This document shows, one piece after another, positions 20,388 to 28,878 of a stretch of 59,599 nucleotides of DNA (position 1 is its first letter; each line of letters opens with the position of its first letter). A model generated the notes under the pieces. That model did not search any database, had not been told where the DNA came from, and worked only from the letters and a program-made list of their open reading frames with translations. This stretch comes from an uncultured Phycisphaerales bacterium (GTDB lineage Bacteria; Planctomycetota; Phycisphaerae; WQYP01): the NCBI GenBank assembly GCA_903868035.1, contig CAIPTQ010000316.1, positions 1 through 59,599 on the forward strand, read 5' to 3'. The translations under genes and the position numbers were made by a program.

Positions 20388-21203
20388 TTACCGCATCGCC
20401 GGCCCCGATGCAGCGGTCGCGGGCCGCGACGCCGTCCCCACCGCCGCGACAATCGACGACGGCCCCGTGTAATCCTTCCCCGTCAGGGCCTTGTAGTACG
20501 CCCCGGCAATAATCGCCGCCCCATTGTTGTTCGGATGGACGTGGTCGCTGTTGAACGCGTCGTCGTGACCCTTGGTCGCGCCGTGTACGTCGATCACGCC
20601 CAGTTTCAGTTCCTTGGCCACCGCGTCAATCATCGGCACTTCCAGCAGGATGTCCGCCTCGTTAATACCCCAACTCCCCGCACCCACCACGATTGGCGGA
20701 TGGCAGAGGAAAATCCGCGGCTTGCTCTCCAGCTTGGCGAACTGCCCGGCCAGGTCCTTGTAATCAGTTTCAAACTGGTCCTTGAACGCCCAGTTCACCG
20801 CCTTCGTGTCGTTGGTGCCCAGCATGATGATCACCACGTCCGGCTTGTAATCCTTGGCCTGCGTGAAGGCGGCATTCTTCTGGTACGGCTTGTCCCCCTT
20901 GTTCAACAGCGTCAGCGAATTGACGCCGAAGTTCTTGACCTCGTAGCGCGGGCCGAGCATGCGCTGGAGCTGCGCGGGCGGGGCGTTGGATTCGCCGCGC
21001 GGTGCGGTGTTGCCGTAGCCGAAGGTAATCGAGTCGCCGACGCACGCCACTTTGATCTTCGCCCCGGCGGGATAGGCCGCCTCGTTGAGCGGCGCATTGG
21101 GATCGACCGGCATCGTCTGCGGCACGGTCGCCGCGCCGCTGGACAACGCCACCGCGGCCAGCAGCGCCAGTAGAAATTTCACGGGGCCAATGCGGTTATG
21201 CAT
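20388..21203 (-). CDS. exported SGNH/GDSL hydrolase
   Basis: A 271-residue secreted esterase of the SGNH hydrolase superfamily. IKVACVGDSITFGYGN is block I with the nucleophile Ser. KNFGVNSLTLL is the Gly block, VVIIMLGTNDTK the Asn block, and SDHVHPNNNG block V with the catalytic Asp-His. The signal peptide is within MHNRIGPVKFLLALLAAVAL, and AAGGA precedes the ATG. Members commonly remove acetyl groups from polysaccharides such as rhamnogalacturonan or xylan, or act on sialate; the substrate here is not determinable. Confidence 0.88.
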   Translation of the reverse strand: MHNRIGPVKFLLALLAAVALSSGAATVPQTMPVDPNAPLNEAAYPAGAKIKVACVGDSITFGYGNTAPRGESNAPPAQLQRMLGPRYEVKNFGVNSLTLLNKGDKPYQKNAAFTQAKDYKPDVVIIMLGTNDTKAVNWAFKDQFETDYKDLAGQFAKLESKPRIFLCHPPIVVGAGSWGINEADILLEVPMIDAVAKELKLGVIDVHGATKGHDDAFNSDHVHPNNNGAAIIAGAYYKALTGKDYTGPSSIVAAVGTASRPATAASGPAMR

Positions 21204-21304
21204 CACGTTTCCTTTCGTAAGCCGGAGGCATCTTACCCGCTTTTGGGAACTCGCCCCAGAGAAGGTAGGATGTCTCTCGACGCTGGGTCTTGCAGGATGT
21301 TGTT

Positions 21305-21874
21305 ATGAAGGGTGTACCGCTTTTCACCTGGTGGCGGCTCATGCTGCTGGCGGCCATGGTCGCGGCGGGGGCGCTGTGGGTGCGCAGCTACTATCGCGCC
21401 GACAGCCTGAACTACCGCACCACCTCCTACACGCATCTCAATCTCCGCGGCCAGGGCGGCGTGTTGGCATTTGAAGCCATCGACGAATCGACGGGTGCCG
21501 CGAAAATCGGCGGCGAGCCCATCGGATTATTCTGGTATGTGTCGTCTGACGGCGTATGCGACACGCAGCGCTGGGGCTTTGGCTACGACCTGACTTCGCG
21601 CGCGGATGTGCTCGGGTTCATCTGGATCAAGGGCAGCTACTATATCGAGACATCCCGACACGGCTTCTTCTGGGCTCCCGCCCGCGCCTTGGCCATCCCG
21701 TTCTGGTTCCTCCTGGCCGCCCCCGCATTGCTCCTCATCTGGCTCCTCTACCGCGCGCTCCAAAGACGCCGCCACCAGATCGCCGGCCACTGCCCCGCCT
21801 GCGGCTACGACCTGCGGGCCTCGCCCCAGCGCTGCCCGGAATGCGGGCGCGCGGTGGATGGCGGAGCCGGGTAG
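21305..21874 (+). CDS. planctomycete-type membrane protein with C-terminal zinc ribbon (B)
   Basis: A 189-residue relative of the protein at 19687. It has an N-terminal span (WWRLMLLAAMVAAGALWVRSY), an extracytoplasmic middle, a second span (FLLAAPALLLIWLLY) and the tail CPACGYDLRASPQRCPECGR. AGGA lies seven bases before the ATG. The two relatives flank the divergent SGNH hydrolase gene. Function unknown. Confidence 0.75.
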   Translation: MKGVPLFTWWRLMLLAAMVAAGALWVRSYYRADSLNYRTTSYTHLNLRGQGGVLAFEAIDESTGAAKIGGEPIGLFWYVSSDGVCDTQRWGFGYDLTSRADVLGFIWIKGSYYIETSRHGFFWAPARALAIPFWFLLAAPALLLIWLLYRALQRRRHQIAGHCPACGYDLRASPQRCPECGRAVDGGAG

Positions 21875-21940
21875 CCTCCGCCCACGGCCATTGGGTATAC
21901 TGCCAGTGTCAAACGACTTTCACACAAGCGAGCCACCCCC

Positions 21941-22474
21941 ATGAAGCCCGAAGATGTTCTTGAACTTCACGCACCGGTTCTCAAACCCTTCGAGAACATG
22001 TTCGTCCCCGCCGTGCTGGCCGGGTTGGGCACCACCATGCGCCACATCGGCCAGACCCTCCGCGGCAAGCACCGCACCATGCAGTACCCCGAGGAACGCC
22101 GCGAAGACCGCGCCGTGCTCAACGGCGGCATGGACTTGCAGCGCTACCGCGGCGTCCACCGCCTCAACCGCGACGAGCAGGGCCGCGTCAAATGCGTCGC
22201 CTGCTTCATGTGCGCCACGGCCTGCCCGGCCCACTGCATCCACATCGTCGGCCAGCCCTCTCCCTGGCCCGACCGCGAAAAATACCCCGCCAAGTTCGAC
22301 ATCGACGAACTGCGCTGCATCTACTGCGGCATGTGCGAGGAGGCCTGCCCGGTGGATGCCATCGAATTGACGTATGAATACGACATGGTGGGGCTGACGC
22401 GGTCGGAAATGATCTTCGACAAGGAGAAACTGCTGGCGGTGTATGACCAGACGGTCAAAAAGAAACCGCTGTGA
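21941..22474 (+). CDS. nuoI: NADH-quinone oxidoreductase subunit I
   Basis: A 177-residue ferredoxin-like subunit of complex I that carries two [4Fe-4S] clusters (N6a and N6b). Both motifs are complete: CVACFMCATACPAHC and CIYCGMCEEACPVDA. The upstream segment RYRGVHRLNRDEQGRVKC is typical of NuoI. No other nuo gene is in the window, so this copy is outside a nuo operon or at its edge in a rearranged cluster. Confidence 0.9.
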   Translation: MKPEDVLELHAPVLKPFENMFVPAVLAGLGTTMRHIGQTLRGKHRTMQYPEERREDRAVLNGGMDLQRYRGVHRLNRDEQGRVKCVACFMCATACPAHCIHIVGQPSPWPDREKYPAKFDIDELRCIYCGMCEEACPVDAIELTYEYDMVGLTRSEMIFDKEKLLAVYDQTVKKKPL

Positions 22475-22528
22475 CGCGCACGAAATTCCTGGGGGTAGTC
22501 AGAGCGAGGTGGGTTGCAGGGGGGTAAT

Positions 22529-22654
22529 TCAGTTCCGCAGCAGCATGAACGCGCAGGCGATTGCCGCGGGGGCGAATACGATCGTCAAAATGAAGGCTGC
22601 GGCCGGCCACAGCGACTTGGACGATTCAGCGGCCCGAACAGGGATTTCCGACAT
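22529..22654 (-). CDS. 41-aa membrane microprotein
   Basis: A short frame beginning MSEIPVRAAESSKSLWPAAA and ending in AFMLLRN. It has a hydrophobic span (AFILTIVFAPAAIACAFML) and GGAG eight bases before the ATG. It is convergent with nuoI and divergent from fliD. The polar N-terminus, single span and ribosome binding site support a real small membrane protein, but there is no homology evidence. Confidence 0.45.
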   Translation of the reverse strand: MSEIPVRAAESSKSLWPAAAFILTIVFAPAAIACAFMLLRN

Positions 22655-22822
22655 GGCATTTACTCCAACTGGTTCCGTGTAATCGGCGCCTCCAGTCATC
22701 TGAAACTTACCTCAAAAATGCCCTTCGGCAAGTTAAAACCGATTAAATTCTGTTAATCCAACCCCTTTTCCGCACGCGAACCCATTAATTTAAGTTCGAT
22801 AACAGGCGGGGACGATCCGGCC

Positions 22823-22851
22823 TCAAGCACACCTGTCGCATTGGTCGATAA
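22823..22851 (+). promoter_or_regulatory. possible flagellar promoter of fliD
   Basis: TCAAGCA, then 19 bases from TCAA to CGATAA. CGATAA is the sigma28 -10 core, and the same TYAA-N19-CGATAA arrangement is found before fliS. The spacer is two bases longer than classical sigma28, so the assignment is tentative. Confidence 0.3.
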
Positions 22852-22884
22852 CTTCTTACAGCGTTAACCCTTGCGCGAGGCGTC

Positions 22885-25800
22885 ATGAGCGTTTCTACCA
22901 GCATCGGCCCGATCTCCGGCATCGACTACGGCAAGCTGATTACCGGACTCACCAGCATTGAGCAGCGGCCCATCGATCAGATCACCACGCGCCTCGACAA
23001 ACTCGACCAGCAAAACACCGCCTTGCTCGGGGTTTCCACCCTGCTCACCGGTTTGAAAGTCGCGGCGGCCAGTTTCACCAGTTCCGCCGTCTTCCGGGCC
23101 GCCACCGCCACCAGCGCCAATCCCAGCATCATCAACGCCACCGCCGGCATCGGCACGCCCAACGGCAACTACTCCTTCAACGTCCAGCGCCTGGCGGCGG
23201 CCAGCCAGCAGGTCACGCAGGGATTTTCCAGCAGCACCGCGGCCCTGGGTCTGGCGGGGAACATCACCCTGCAACTAGGCGGGGGCAAGCTCAATGATGC
23301 CGCCAAGCTCACGACGCTCAACGGCGGCGGCGGGGTGGCGCGCGGCTCGATCCGCGTGACCGATCGCTCGGGGGCCAGTTCACTGATCGACCTGACCCAT
23401 GCCGTGGACATCAACGACGTGGTCAACACAATCAATGCGGCGACGGGGGTGAACGTCATCGCCAAGGCGCAGAACGACCGGTTGGTGATCACCGACAACA
23501 CCGGCGGCAGCGGGACGCTGGGCATCACCAATACCGGCGGCACGACCACCGCCACGGACCTGGGCCTCACGGGCGCGGCGGTGGGCGGCGTCATCACGGG
23601 CGCCTCGCTGACTTCGCTCAAGGGCGCGACCAGCCTGGACGCGCTCAACGATGGCAACGGTGTCCGCTTGGCGGGCGGCGGGAACGATGACTTCTCGATT
23701 GCCGGCAACGCCGGCACGGTGACGGTGGCGCTCGCCACGGCCAAAACCGTGGCGGATGTGATCACGGCCATCAACACCAAGGGGCAATCCAAGGGCATCT
23801 CCGCGGCCATCTCCGCCGACGGCCGCGGCATCACGCTGACGGACTCCGGCGGCGGGCCGGTCACGGTCGCGGCGCTCAACAGTTCCCTGGCGGCCTATGA
23901 CCTGGGCATCCTGGGCACCGCCGGCGGCGGCAGCCTCGTCGGCGACCGCGTCGCCGGCAGCCTCGCCGGGCCGCTGCTCCGCAACCTCAACGGCGGCAAC
24001 CAGGGGCAGGGCGGCACCCTGCCGTCGTTCGGCACGATCACCATCAACAGCCAGACCATCGACTTGACCAATGCCCGCTCGCTCAACGACGCGCTGACCA
24101 CCATCAACACCAACAGCCAGGGCGTCACGGCGGCGCTTAATGATGCGGGCACGGGGCTTACGCTCACCAGCGCGGCGGGGAGTTTCACCGTGGCCGACGG
24201 CACGGGGAATCTGGCCAGCTTTATGCATATCTCGGGCACCAGCACCGCCACGGCCGCCGGCTCGAAGATCGATTCCGGCGATCTGCGACTCCGCTACATC
24301 TCGGCCAACACGCGCCTGGCAACGCTTAATGGCGGCGTCAAAGCCGGCTCCATCCGCATCAGCGCACCTAGGCTTCCCGATGGCACCATCATTCCCGTCA
24401 CGCTCGATCTGACCTCCGCGGCCACCATCGGCGATGTCATCGGCCGCATCAACACCGCCGGCCTGGCGCTCACCGCCCGCGTCAACGACACCGGCGATGG
24501 CATCCTGCTGACGCAGACCAGCGGCGCGACCCCCGTGAAAATCGAAGAAGTCAACGGCGGCACCACCGCCGCCAACCTGGGCATCGCCGGCACGCTCAAG
24601 GACAACACGCTCAACGGCAGCTTCCAAAAGACCATCGCCATCGCCACCACCGACACCCTGGCCAACATCTCCACCAAGATCAACAACGCCAACGCCGGCG
24701 TGTCCGCCTCCATCATCAACGACGGCAGCGGCGCCACGCCGTACCGGTTGAACCTTTCGAGCCGGAATTCCGGCGTCGCCGGGCGCGTGGTCTTCAACGG
24801 CGGCGGGGCGGGGCTCTCCAACATCACGCTGGTGGATGGCCAGGACGCGGCCATCGTCTACGGCGGCAACGCCAACGGCACCGGCGGCCTGCTGGCGACC
24901 AACGCGACCAACACCTTCTCGAACCTGGTGCCGGGGCTGACGCTCAACCTGACGGGCGTGGGCACCACATCGGTGGCGGTCACCAGCGACACCGGCAAGA
25001 TCACCGACGCGGTGCAGAAATTCGTGGACAGCTACAACAAGGTGATCGATAACATCGCCACGGTCACCAACTACGACAGCTCGAATGCGACCAACAACGG
25101 CGTGCTCTTCGGCAACTCCTCTATCCAGCAGGTGGAAAACGCCCTCGGGCAGTTCATCACGCAAAGCTATTCCAATGCCGGCTCGTACCGCACGCTGGCC
25201 ACCGTGGGCATCACCGTCGGCCTGGATGGCACGCTGGCGCTGAACACCGACACGTTCACCCAGGCCTTGGCGGCCAATCCCACGGATGTGCGGGCGCTCT
25301 TCACCACCAACACCAAGGCCGTCGCCGGCGGACCCCAGCTTATATCCCCCACGACGACCCTTTCGAGCCTCAACGGCAGCACCACCTTCCCCGGCGGCCA
25401 CATCAGCATTACCGACGGCTTCGGCACGGCCCACGACATCGACCTGACCGCCGCCAAAACCATCTCCGATATTATCGCCGCCATCAACAACCACACCGAC
25501 GGCAAGGTTGCCGCGGGCATCAACGCCACCGGCGACGGACTGACGCTGACCCAGGCGGGCGGCACCGGCGACGCCGCGGTCGCGGAAGTCGGCGGCGGCA
25601 CCGCCGCGGCGTTCCTCAACATCAAGGGCACCTTCGCCAGCGGCGCGCTGAGCAACTCCCTGCAATTCCAGGTTCCCGTGGCGGCGGTGAAGGGTGTCGG
25701 GGCGAGCCTGAGCGACCTGCTGGACCGGTTCACCAACGCCCAGACGGGGATGTTGTTTGACGCCTCCAATTCGATTCTGTCCCAGGAAACGCAGTTAAAG

Positions 25801-25956
25801 GACCGGCAGACGGCCCTGGCGGAGCTGGTGCTCGCCAAAAAGAACCGGTTGATCATGCAGTTTGCGAACCTGGAAGTGACGATTTCCCAACTCCAGAGCC
25901 AGGGCAATGCCCTGTCGAGCTTCACGGCGGCACAGTCCGCGGCGACCAAGAAGTAA
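22885..25956 (+). CDS. fliD: flagellar filament capping protein FliD
   Basis: A 1023-residue flagellar hook-associated protein 2, which caps the growing filament and promotes flagellin folding. The N-terminal D0 region is SGIDYGKLITGLTSIEQRPIDQI. The long middle holds at least five degenerate units of the form DVIxxINTxxxGVxAxxxxxGxGxxLTxxxGG (around residues 150, 290, 400, 520 and 860). The C-terminus has NAQTGMLFDASNSILSQETQLKDR and a final coiled coil. It is larger than most FliD proteins. GAGG precedes the ATG. fliS follows 104 bp downstream. Confidence 0.93.
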   Translation: MSVSTSIGPISGIDYGKLITGLTSIEQRPIDQITTRLDKLDQQNTALLGVSTLLTGLKVAAASFTSSAVFRAATATSANPSIINATAGIGTPNGNYSFNVQRLAAASQQVTQGFSSSTAALGLAGNITLQLGGGKLNDAAKLTTLNGGGGVARGSIRVTDRSGASSLIDLTHAVDINDVVNTINAATGVNVIAKAQNDRLVITDNTGGSGTLGITNTGGTTTATDLGLTGAAVGGVITGASLTSLKGATSLDALNDGNGVRLAGGGNDDFSIAGNAGTVTVALATAKTVADVITAINTKGQSKGISAAISADGRGITLTDSGGGPVTVAALNSSLAAYDLGILGTAGGGSLVGDRVAGSLAGPLLRNLNGGNQGQGGTLPSFGTITINSQTIDLTNARSLNDALTTINTNSQGVTAALNDAGTGLTLTSAAGSFTVADGTGNLASFMHISGTSTATAAGSKIDSGDLRLRYISANTRLATLNGGVKAGSIRISAPRLPDGTIIPVTLDLTSAATIGDVIGRINTAGLALTARVNDTGDGILLTQTSGATPVKIEEVNGGTTAANLGIAGTLKDNTLNGSFQKTIAIATTDTLANISTKINNANAGVSASIINDGSGATPYRLNLSSRNSGVAGRVVFNGGGAGLSNITLVDGQDAAIVYGGNANGTGGLLATNATNTFSNLVPGLTLNLTGVGTTSVAVTSDTGKITDAVQKFVDSYNKVIDNIATVTNYDSSNATNNGVLFGNSSIQQVENALGQFITQSYSNAGSYRTLATVGITVGLDGTLALNTDTFTQALAANPTDVRALFTTNTKAVAGGPQLISPTTTLSSLNGSTTFPGGHISITDGFGTAHDIDLTAAKTISDIIAAINNHTDGKVAAGINATGDGLTLTQAGGTGDAAVAEVGGGTAAAFLNIKGTFASGALSNSLQFQVPVAAVKGVGASLSDLLDRFTNAQTGMLFDASNSILSQETQLKDRQTALAELVLAKKNRLIMQFANLEVTISQLQSQGNALSSFTAAQSAATKK

Positions 25957-25993
25957 ATCCGGACGCGGCTCCCCTAAATGAGGCAGTGCGAAC

Positions 25994-26022
25994 TAAACCC
26001 AGGGCCGGGGTTTGCCCGATAA
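25994..26022 (+). promoter_or_regulatory. possible flagellar promoter of fliS
   Basis: TAAACCC, then 19 bases from TAAA to CGATAA (in GCCCGATAAC). It matches the arrangement before fliD and resembles sigma28 sites (TAAA and GCCGATAA), with a slightly long spacer. Confidence 0.35.
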
Positions 26023-26060
26023 CACTAGGGTCCAACTGAGTTTGTTAAGGACATGCAGGC

Positions 26061-26615
26061 ATGGCGGCACCGACCCAGGAATACCTCAAGACCAAGGTGA
26101 TGACCGCCTCGCCGGAGATGCTGACGCTGATGCTGTGGGACGGGGCGATCCGTTTTGCCGAGCAGGGGAAAGAGGCGATTGTCAAAAAGGACATTGAAGG
26201 CAGCTATAAAGCCCTGGTGCGCAGCCAGCGGATCATCACGGAACTGACGACCAACCTGAAGCACGAAGTCAATCCCGACCTGTGCGGGAAGCTGGCGGCA
26301 CTCTACAACTTCATCTACCGCCGGCTCGTGGACGCCAACCTGACGAAGAACCCGCAATTGGTGGATGACGCCCTGGAAATCATGCGGCACCAACGGGAGA
26401 CGTGGGTGCTGTTGATGGAGAAGCTGACCAAGGAGCGCGCCGGGGAAGCCGGCGCGACGGTGGCGGCCAATGCGGAGGCGGTCAGTGCCGCGGCGGCGAC
26501 GGAGGCGAGCGTGGCTACGGTGAAGGTGCCGGCGGCCCGGGCACCGGCGCGGCGGGGCTATCCGGCGTTCGCGGTGCGCCCGCCGGCGCTGGCGACGCTG
26601 AGCGTGCAGGGGTGA
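26061..26615 (+). CDS. fliS: flagellar secretion chaperone FliS
   Basis: A 184-residue export chaperone that binds the flagellin C-terminus to prevent premature polymerisation. YLKTKVMTASPEMLTLMLWDGAIRF is the family N-terminus, and ELTTNLKHEVNPDLCGKLAALYNFIYRRLVDAN is the conserved core. Family members are usually about 130 residues; here an Ala/Val-rich tail of about 50 residues is added. The position after fliD is standard. Confidence 0.93.
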   Translation: MAAPTQEYLKTKVMTASPEMLTLMLWDGAIRFAEQGKEAIVKKDIEGSYKALVRSQRIITELTTNLKHEVNPDLCGKLAALYNFIYRRLVDANLTKNPQLVDDALEIMRHQRETWVLLMEKLTKERAGEAGATVAANAEAVSAAAATEASVATVKVPAARAPARRGYPAFAVRPPALATLSVQG

Positions 26616-26674
26616 GTGGAGGGTTTGGGTGCAAGGGAAGTTTATATTCTGTCACCCCGACTGATCACAATTGA

Positions 26675-27010
26675 TTGCCTCCGCAACTGCAGGGGCCATC
26701 GAAGTTTACAGATCGGTTCAAACCGGCGACAATTCTCGCCACCTACGCCGGCACCGCGCCCCGCATGACCCAGTGGACCGCCGGCACCAAAGAACTCATC
26801 AACACCGACCGCAACCTCCGCCTCCAGTACATCGCCGGCAAATACGTCAATAGCTACGAGGAAGCCCGTATCTTCAATAACATCCTCCACCACTACGCCT
26901 GGCCCGGCGAAATCTTCTCCGGCTCCCCCGAACGCATCACCGCCCTCAAAGAAGCCCTCGAAGCCACCGGCCGCGTCGAACAACCCCTCCCCAATCTCGA
27001 TCCTAAATAG
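26675..27010 (+). pseudogene. C-terminal gene fragment, possibly spermidine-synthase-like
   Basis: An open frame without a credible start or ribosome binding site. It reads like the C-terminal end of a larger protein: ELINTDRNLRLQYIAGKYVN resembles the C-terminal region of spermidine-synthase-like proteins, which is only a suggestion. It ends LPNLDPK and stop. That 3' end and the following bases are repeated at 27660-27702, after the next gene, so the locus has been rearranged. Confidence 0.4.
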
Positions 27011-27030
27011 GTAGGAACGGTTCCAATCCA
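26984..27030. repeat. direct repeat, copy 1 (LPNLDPK end)
   Basis: About 45 bp covering the last codons of the upstream fragment and the following GGAACGGTTCCAATCC. Copy 2 is at 27660-27702 and differs by about seven substitutions and a four-base gap. Confidence 0.8.
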
Positions 27031-27047
27031 TTGATCTTCAAATGAAG

Positions 27048-27078
27048 GCCCTTCGGCGGAAACCGAAGGGCTTTCTCG
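27048..27078 (+). terminator. intrinsic terminator
   Basis: A perfect nine-base stem GCCCTTCGG / CCGAAGGGC with loop CGGAAA followed by TTTCTCGTT. It ends transcription from the fliD-fliS side. Confidence 0.75.
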
Positions 27079-27095
27079 TTGTGGGAGCGAGGGTT

Positions 27096-27659
27096 ATGAT
27101 GTGCGGCAAATTCACGTCGGTTTATGTGGAGATTCTGATGGGCCTTATTTTTACCGCCGGTTGTCCACGCGATGCGTTTGTCGAACCATTTGCTGACGTT
27201 GTGGCGAAGACACTCGATCGCCATTTCTCGTCAGCTTTTCCGGTGAAATCAGAGGAAGTACCATACTACTCCGATGAAGTTGCTTGGTCGGGTTGGCGCG
27301 CGTTGCAAGAGCGAGCCCAAGCTGTATTGAAGAGTCACCCACCGAAGCATTTGGTGTCGATGGAGGCTTGGCAGGGGGTTTATGTTCCGGTCGCCACGGA
27401 AACTGGGTCGTTTTCCTTTGATGGGCAGAATACGCCTCTTGACCTTGCAAGTCTTCCCGAATTAGTGAAGGAACTCGAATGCTTCGGACAAGCCGTAGGC
27501 CTTCCCCTTGACGACAATGGCCTCAGGGCCTTGGCTGCAAGGTACTTGGAGGATGATAAAATCATCGACCAAGACATGGACGTGCAGACTTACGCACAAC
27601 TGCTCTTAACAGCCCATGAAGCCACTCGCCGCCGCCTTCCCCTGTGGGTAGTCAAGTGA
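27096..27659 (+). CDS. hypothetical protein between direct repeats
   Basis: A 187-residue protein I do not recognise. The frame opens further upstream, but that part lies in the terminator, so the ATG at 27096 after GAGCGAGGG is preferred; ATG 27099 is equally possible. It contains EVPYYSDEVAWSGWRALQER and FSFDGQNTPLDLASLPELV, with no known motif and no signal peptide. Base composition is less GC-rich than the neighbours. It is flanked by a 45-bp direct repeat, suggesting insertion or duplication. Confidence 0.6.
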   Translation: MMCGKFTSVYVEILMGLIFTAGCPRDAFVEPFADVVAKTLDRHFSSAFPVKSEEVPYYSDEVAWSGWRALQERAQAVLKSHPPKHLVSMEAWQGVYVPVATETGSFSFDGQNTPLDLASLPELVKELECFGQAVGLPLDDNGLRALAARYLEDDKIIDQDMDVQTYAQLLLTAHEATRRRLPLWVVK

Positions 27660-27702
27660 CCCCTTCCCAACCTCGACCCAAAATAGGAACGGTTACAATC
27701 CA
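27660..27702. repeat. direct repeat, copy 2 (LPNLDPK end)
   Basis: Starts right after the stop of the hypothetical gene and again encodes LPNLDPK-stop in one frame, followed by GGAACGGTTACAATCC. It is the partner of 26984-27030. Confidence 0.8.
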
Positions 27703-27714
27703 GTCACCTCGTGG

Positions 27715-28392
27715 CTACTCGTTCGGAAGACATCCCATCGCGTGTAGTATTTCCTCTGTCCTTACCTTTGAAGCATCGGTGTTCCCTGGGGCCAGCAATT
27801 GGAGCACCTCGATATGACAGTTGGCGTGGGCGAGGTTTGCCGGCGTCAGAAAAAACCAATTTTGCAGCGACCGATCAGCGCCTGCATCCATTAAAACCTT
27901 CGCAATCGCCGGCTGGTTATGAACTGCAGCCCAGTGAAGCGGCGCCATGCCGAGATCTCCGGCACCATTTACCGGAGCGCCGTTTGCGATCAGAAATTCC
28001 ACCGTTTCCAGTTGCCCCAGTGCGGCATTAATGCAAAGCGGAACGGATGCGGTCTTATCTCTATTGGTCAGCAACGTCGGATATTCGTCGAGCACCTGCC
28101 TGGCGGCATCCCATTTTTTTTCGCCCGTGGTGTCCAACAACTGCATCAGTCCGGGCGCGTTGGGTCCGCCAGAAAATTTTCCAATCCGCCCATCCTTATG
28201 CACTAGGTTTGCACGGATTTCAACCGCAGGGTGGTTTGCTGCATACATCGGATCGATGTTCGCCTGCTTCATCTGCTGCACGATCTCATACGGCGATCCA
28301 AAAAAATCAAATTTGAGTTCTGGGCTCGAAAAATGGAATGCAAAACCAATAAAACACGGCTTCCTCGGAGGATTATTTTGCGATGTCGCCAT
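27715..28392 (-). CDS. ankyrin-repeat protein
   Basis: A 225-residue protein starting MATSQNNPPRKPCFIGFAFH. The C-terminal half has ankyrin repeats: SVPLCINAALGQLETVEFLIANGAPVN, then APLHWAAVHNQPAIAKVLMDAGADRS, then TPANLAHANCHIEVLQLL. The N-terminal half (about 1-95) is not recognised. Ankyrin repeats mediate protein binding. AAAGG lies nine bases upstream. It is part of the accessory patch. Confidence 0.8.
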   Translation of the reverse strand: MATSQNNPPRKPCFIGFAFHFSSPELKFDFFGSPYEIVQQMKQANIDPMYAANHPAVEIRANLVHKDGRIGKFSGGPNAPGLMQLLDTTGEKKWDAARQVLDEYPTLLTNRDKTASVPLCINAALGQLETVEFLIANGAPVNGAGDLGMAPLHWAAVHNQPAIAKVLMDAGADRSLQNWFFLTPANLAHANCHIEVLQLLAPGNTDASKVRTEEILHAMGCLPNE

Positions 28393-28519
28393 GAAAAACG
28401 ACCTTTCCCAGTTGACCTGACGCCCACGACCGCCGCGGGCAATTTTCGTCACGATAACGAGCAAACAACCCATCATCAATCATGAGTCCGCGCCTTGTGC
28501 CGGCCCGAACCTGTGTTAC

Positions 28520-28878
28520 TCACCCGGGCAGCAAATCGAGTCGATGGGTATGGCCGATCTTCTCGATCTGTTCACGCGGCACGCCTGCGAGTTCACCGAA
28601 CTCGCGCCACCGGCCGACCGCCGCGGTCACCTCGCGGGTGATGGCCTCGGCATGGCCCCGCTTCATCGAGGCGGTCTGGGCAACCGCTTCAATATCGTCG
28701 AAGGTGAAGCCGTCGCGTTTGCCGGCCAGACTCATCTGGTGCCTCGCGGTCCACGCACCCGACGGATTATACGCATACATCACATCAAACGCGGGCGCGA
28801 GCGACCAGTGTCCCCGCTGGTCCATCAGTTAGGAACGCTCTGCCGTCCCCACATCCGAACCTCCGCGACGGTGCTCAC
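28520..28878 (-). pseudogene. hipA: hipA remnant with large internal deletion
   Basis: The start is a GTG at 28876-28878 overlapping the hipB stop and reads MSTVAEVRMWGRQ, a HipA N-terminus. The frame is then broken by a stop and the sequence jumps directly to LMDQRGHWSLAPAFDVMYAY, part of the C-terminal HipA domain, which continues through WTARHQMSLAGKRDGFT to the end. Roughly 300 codons, including the kinase catalytic core, are missing. No active toxin can be made. Confidence 0.85.

Noticed and set aside
23380..25665. Long open minus-strand frame opposite fliD
   Set aside because: No start with ribosome binding site and no domain; a shadow of the repetitive GC-rich fliD sequence.
27019..27029. 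GGTTCCAATCC resembling a tRNA T-arm
   Set aside because: No acceptor, D or anticodon arm fits around it, and it is part of a 45-bp direct repeat that also encodes LPNLDPK.
26984..27702. Integron attC-like sites around the orphan gene
   Set aside because: No GTTRRRY core pair or imperfect hairpin of attC type is seen; the repeats are simple direct repeats that include coding sequence.
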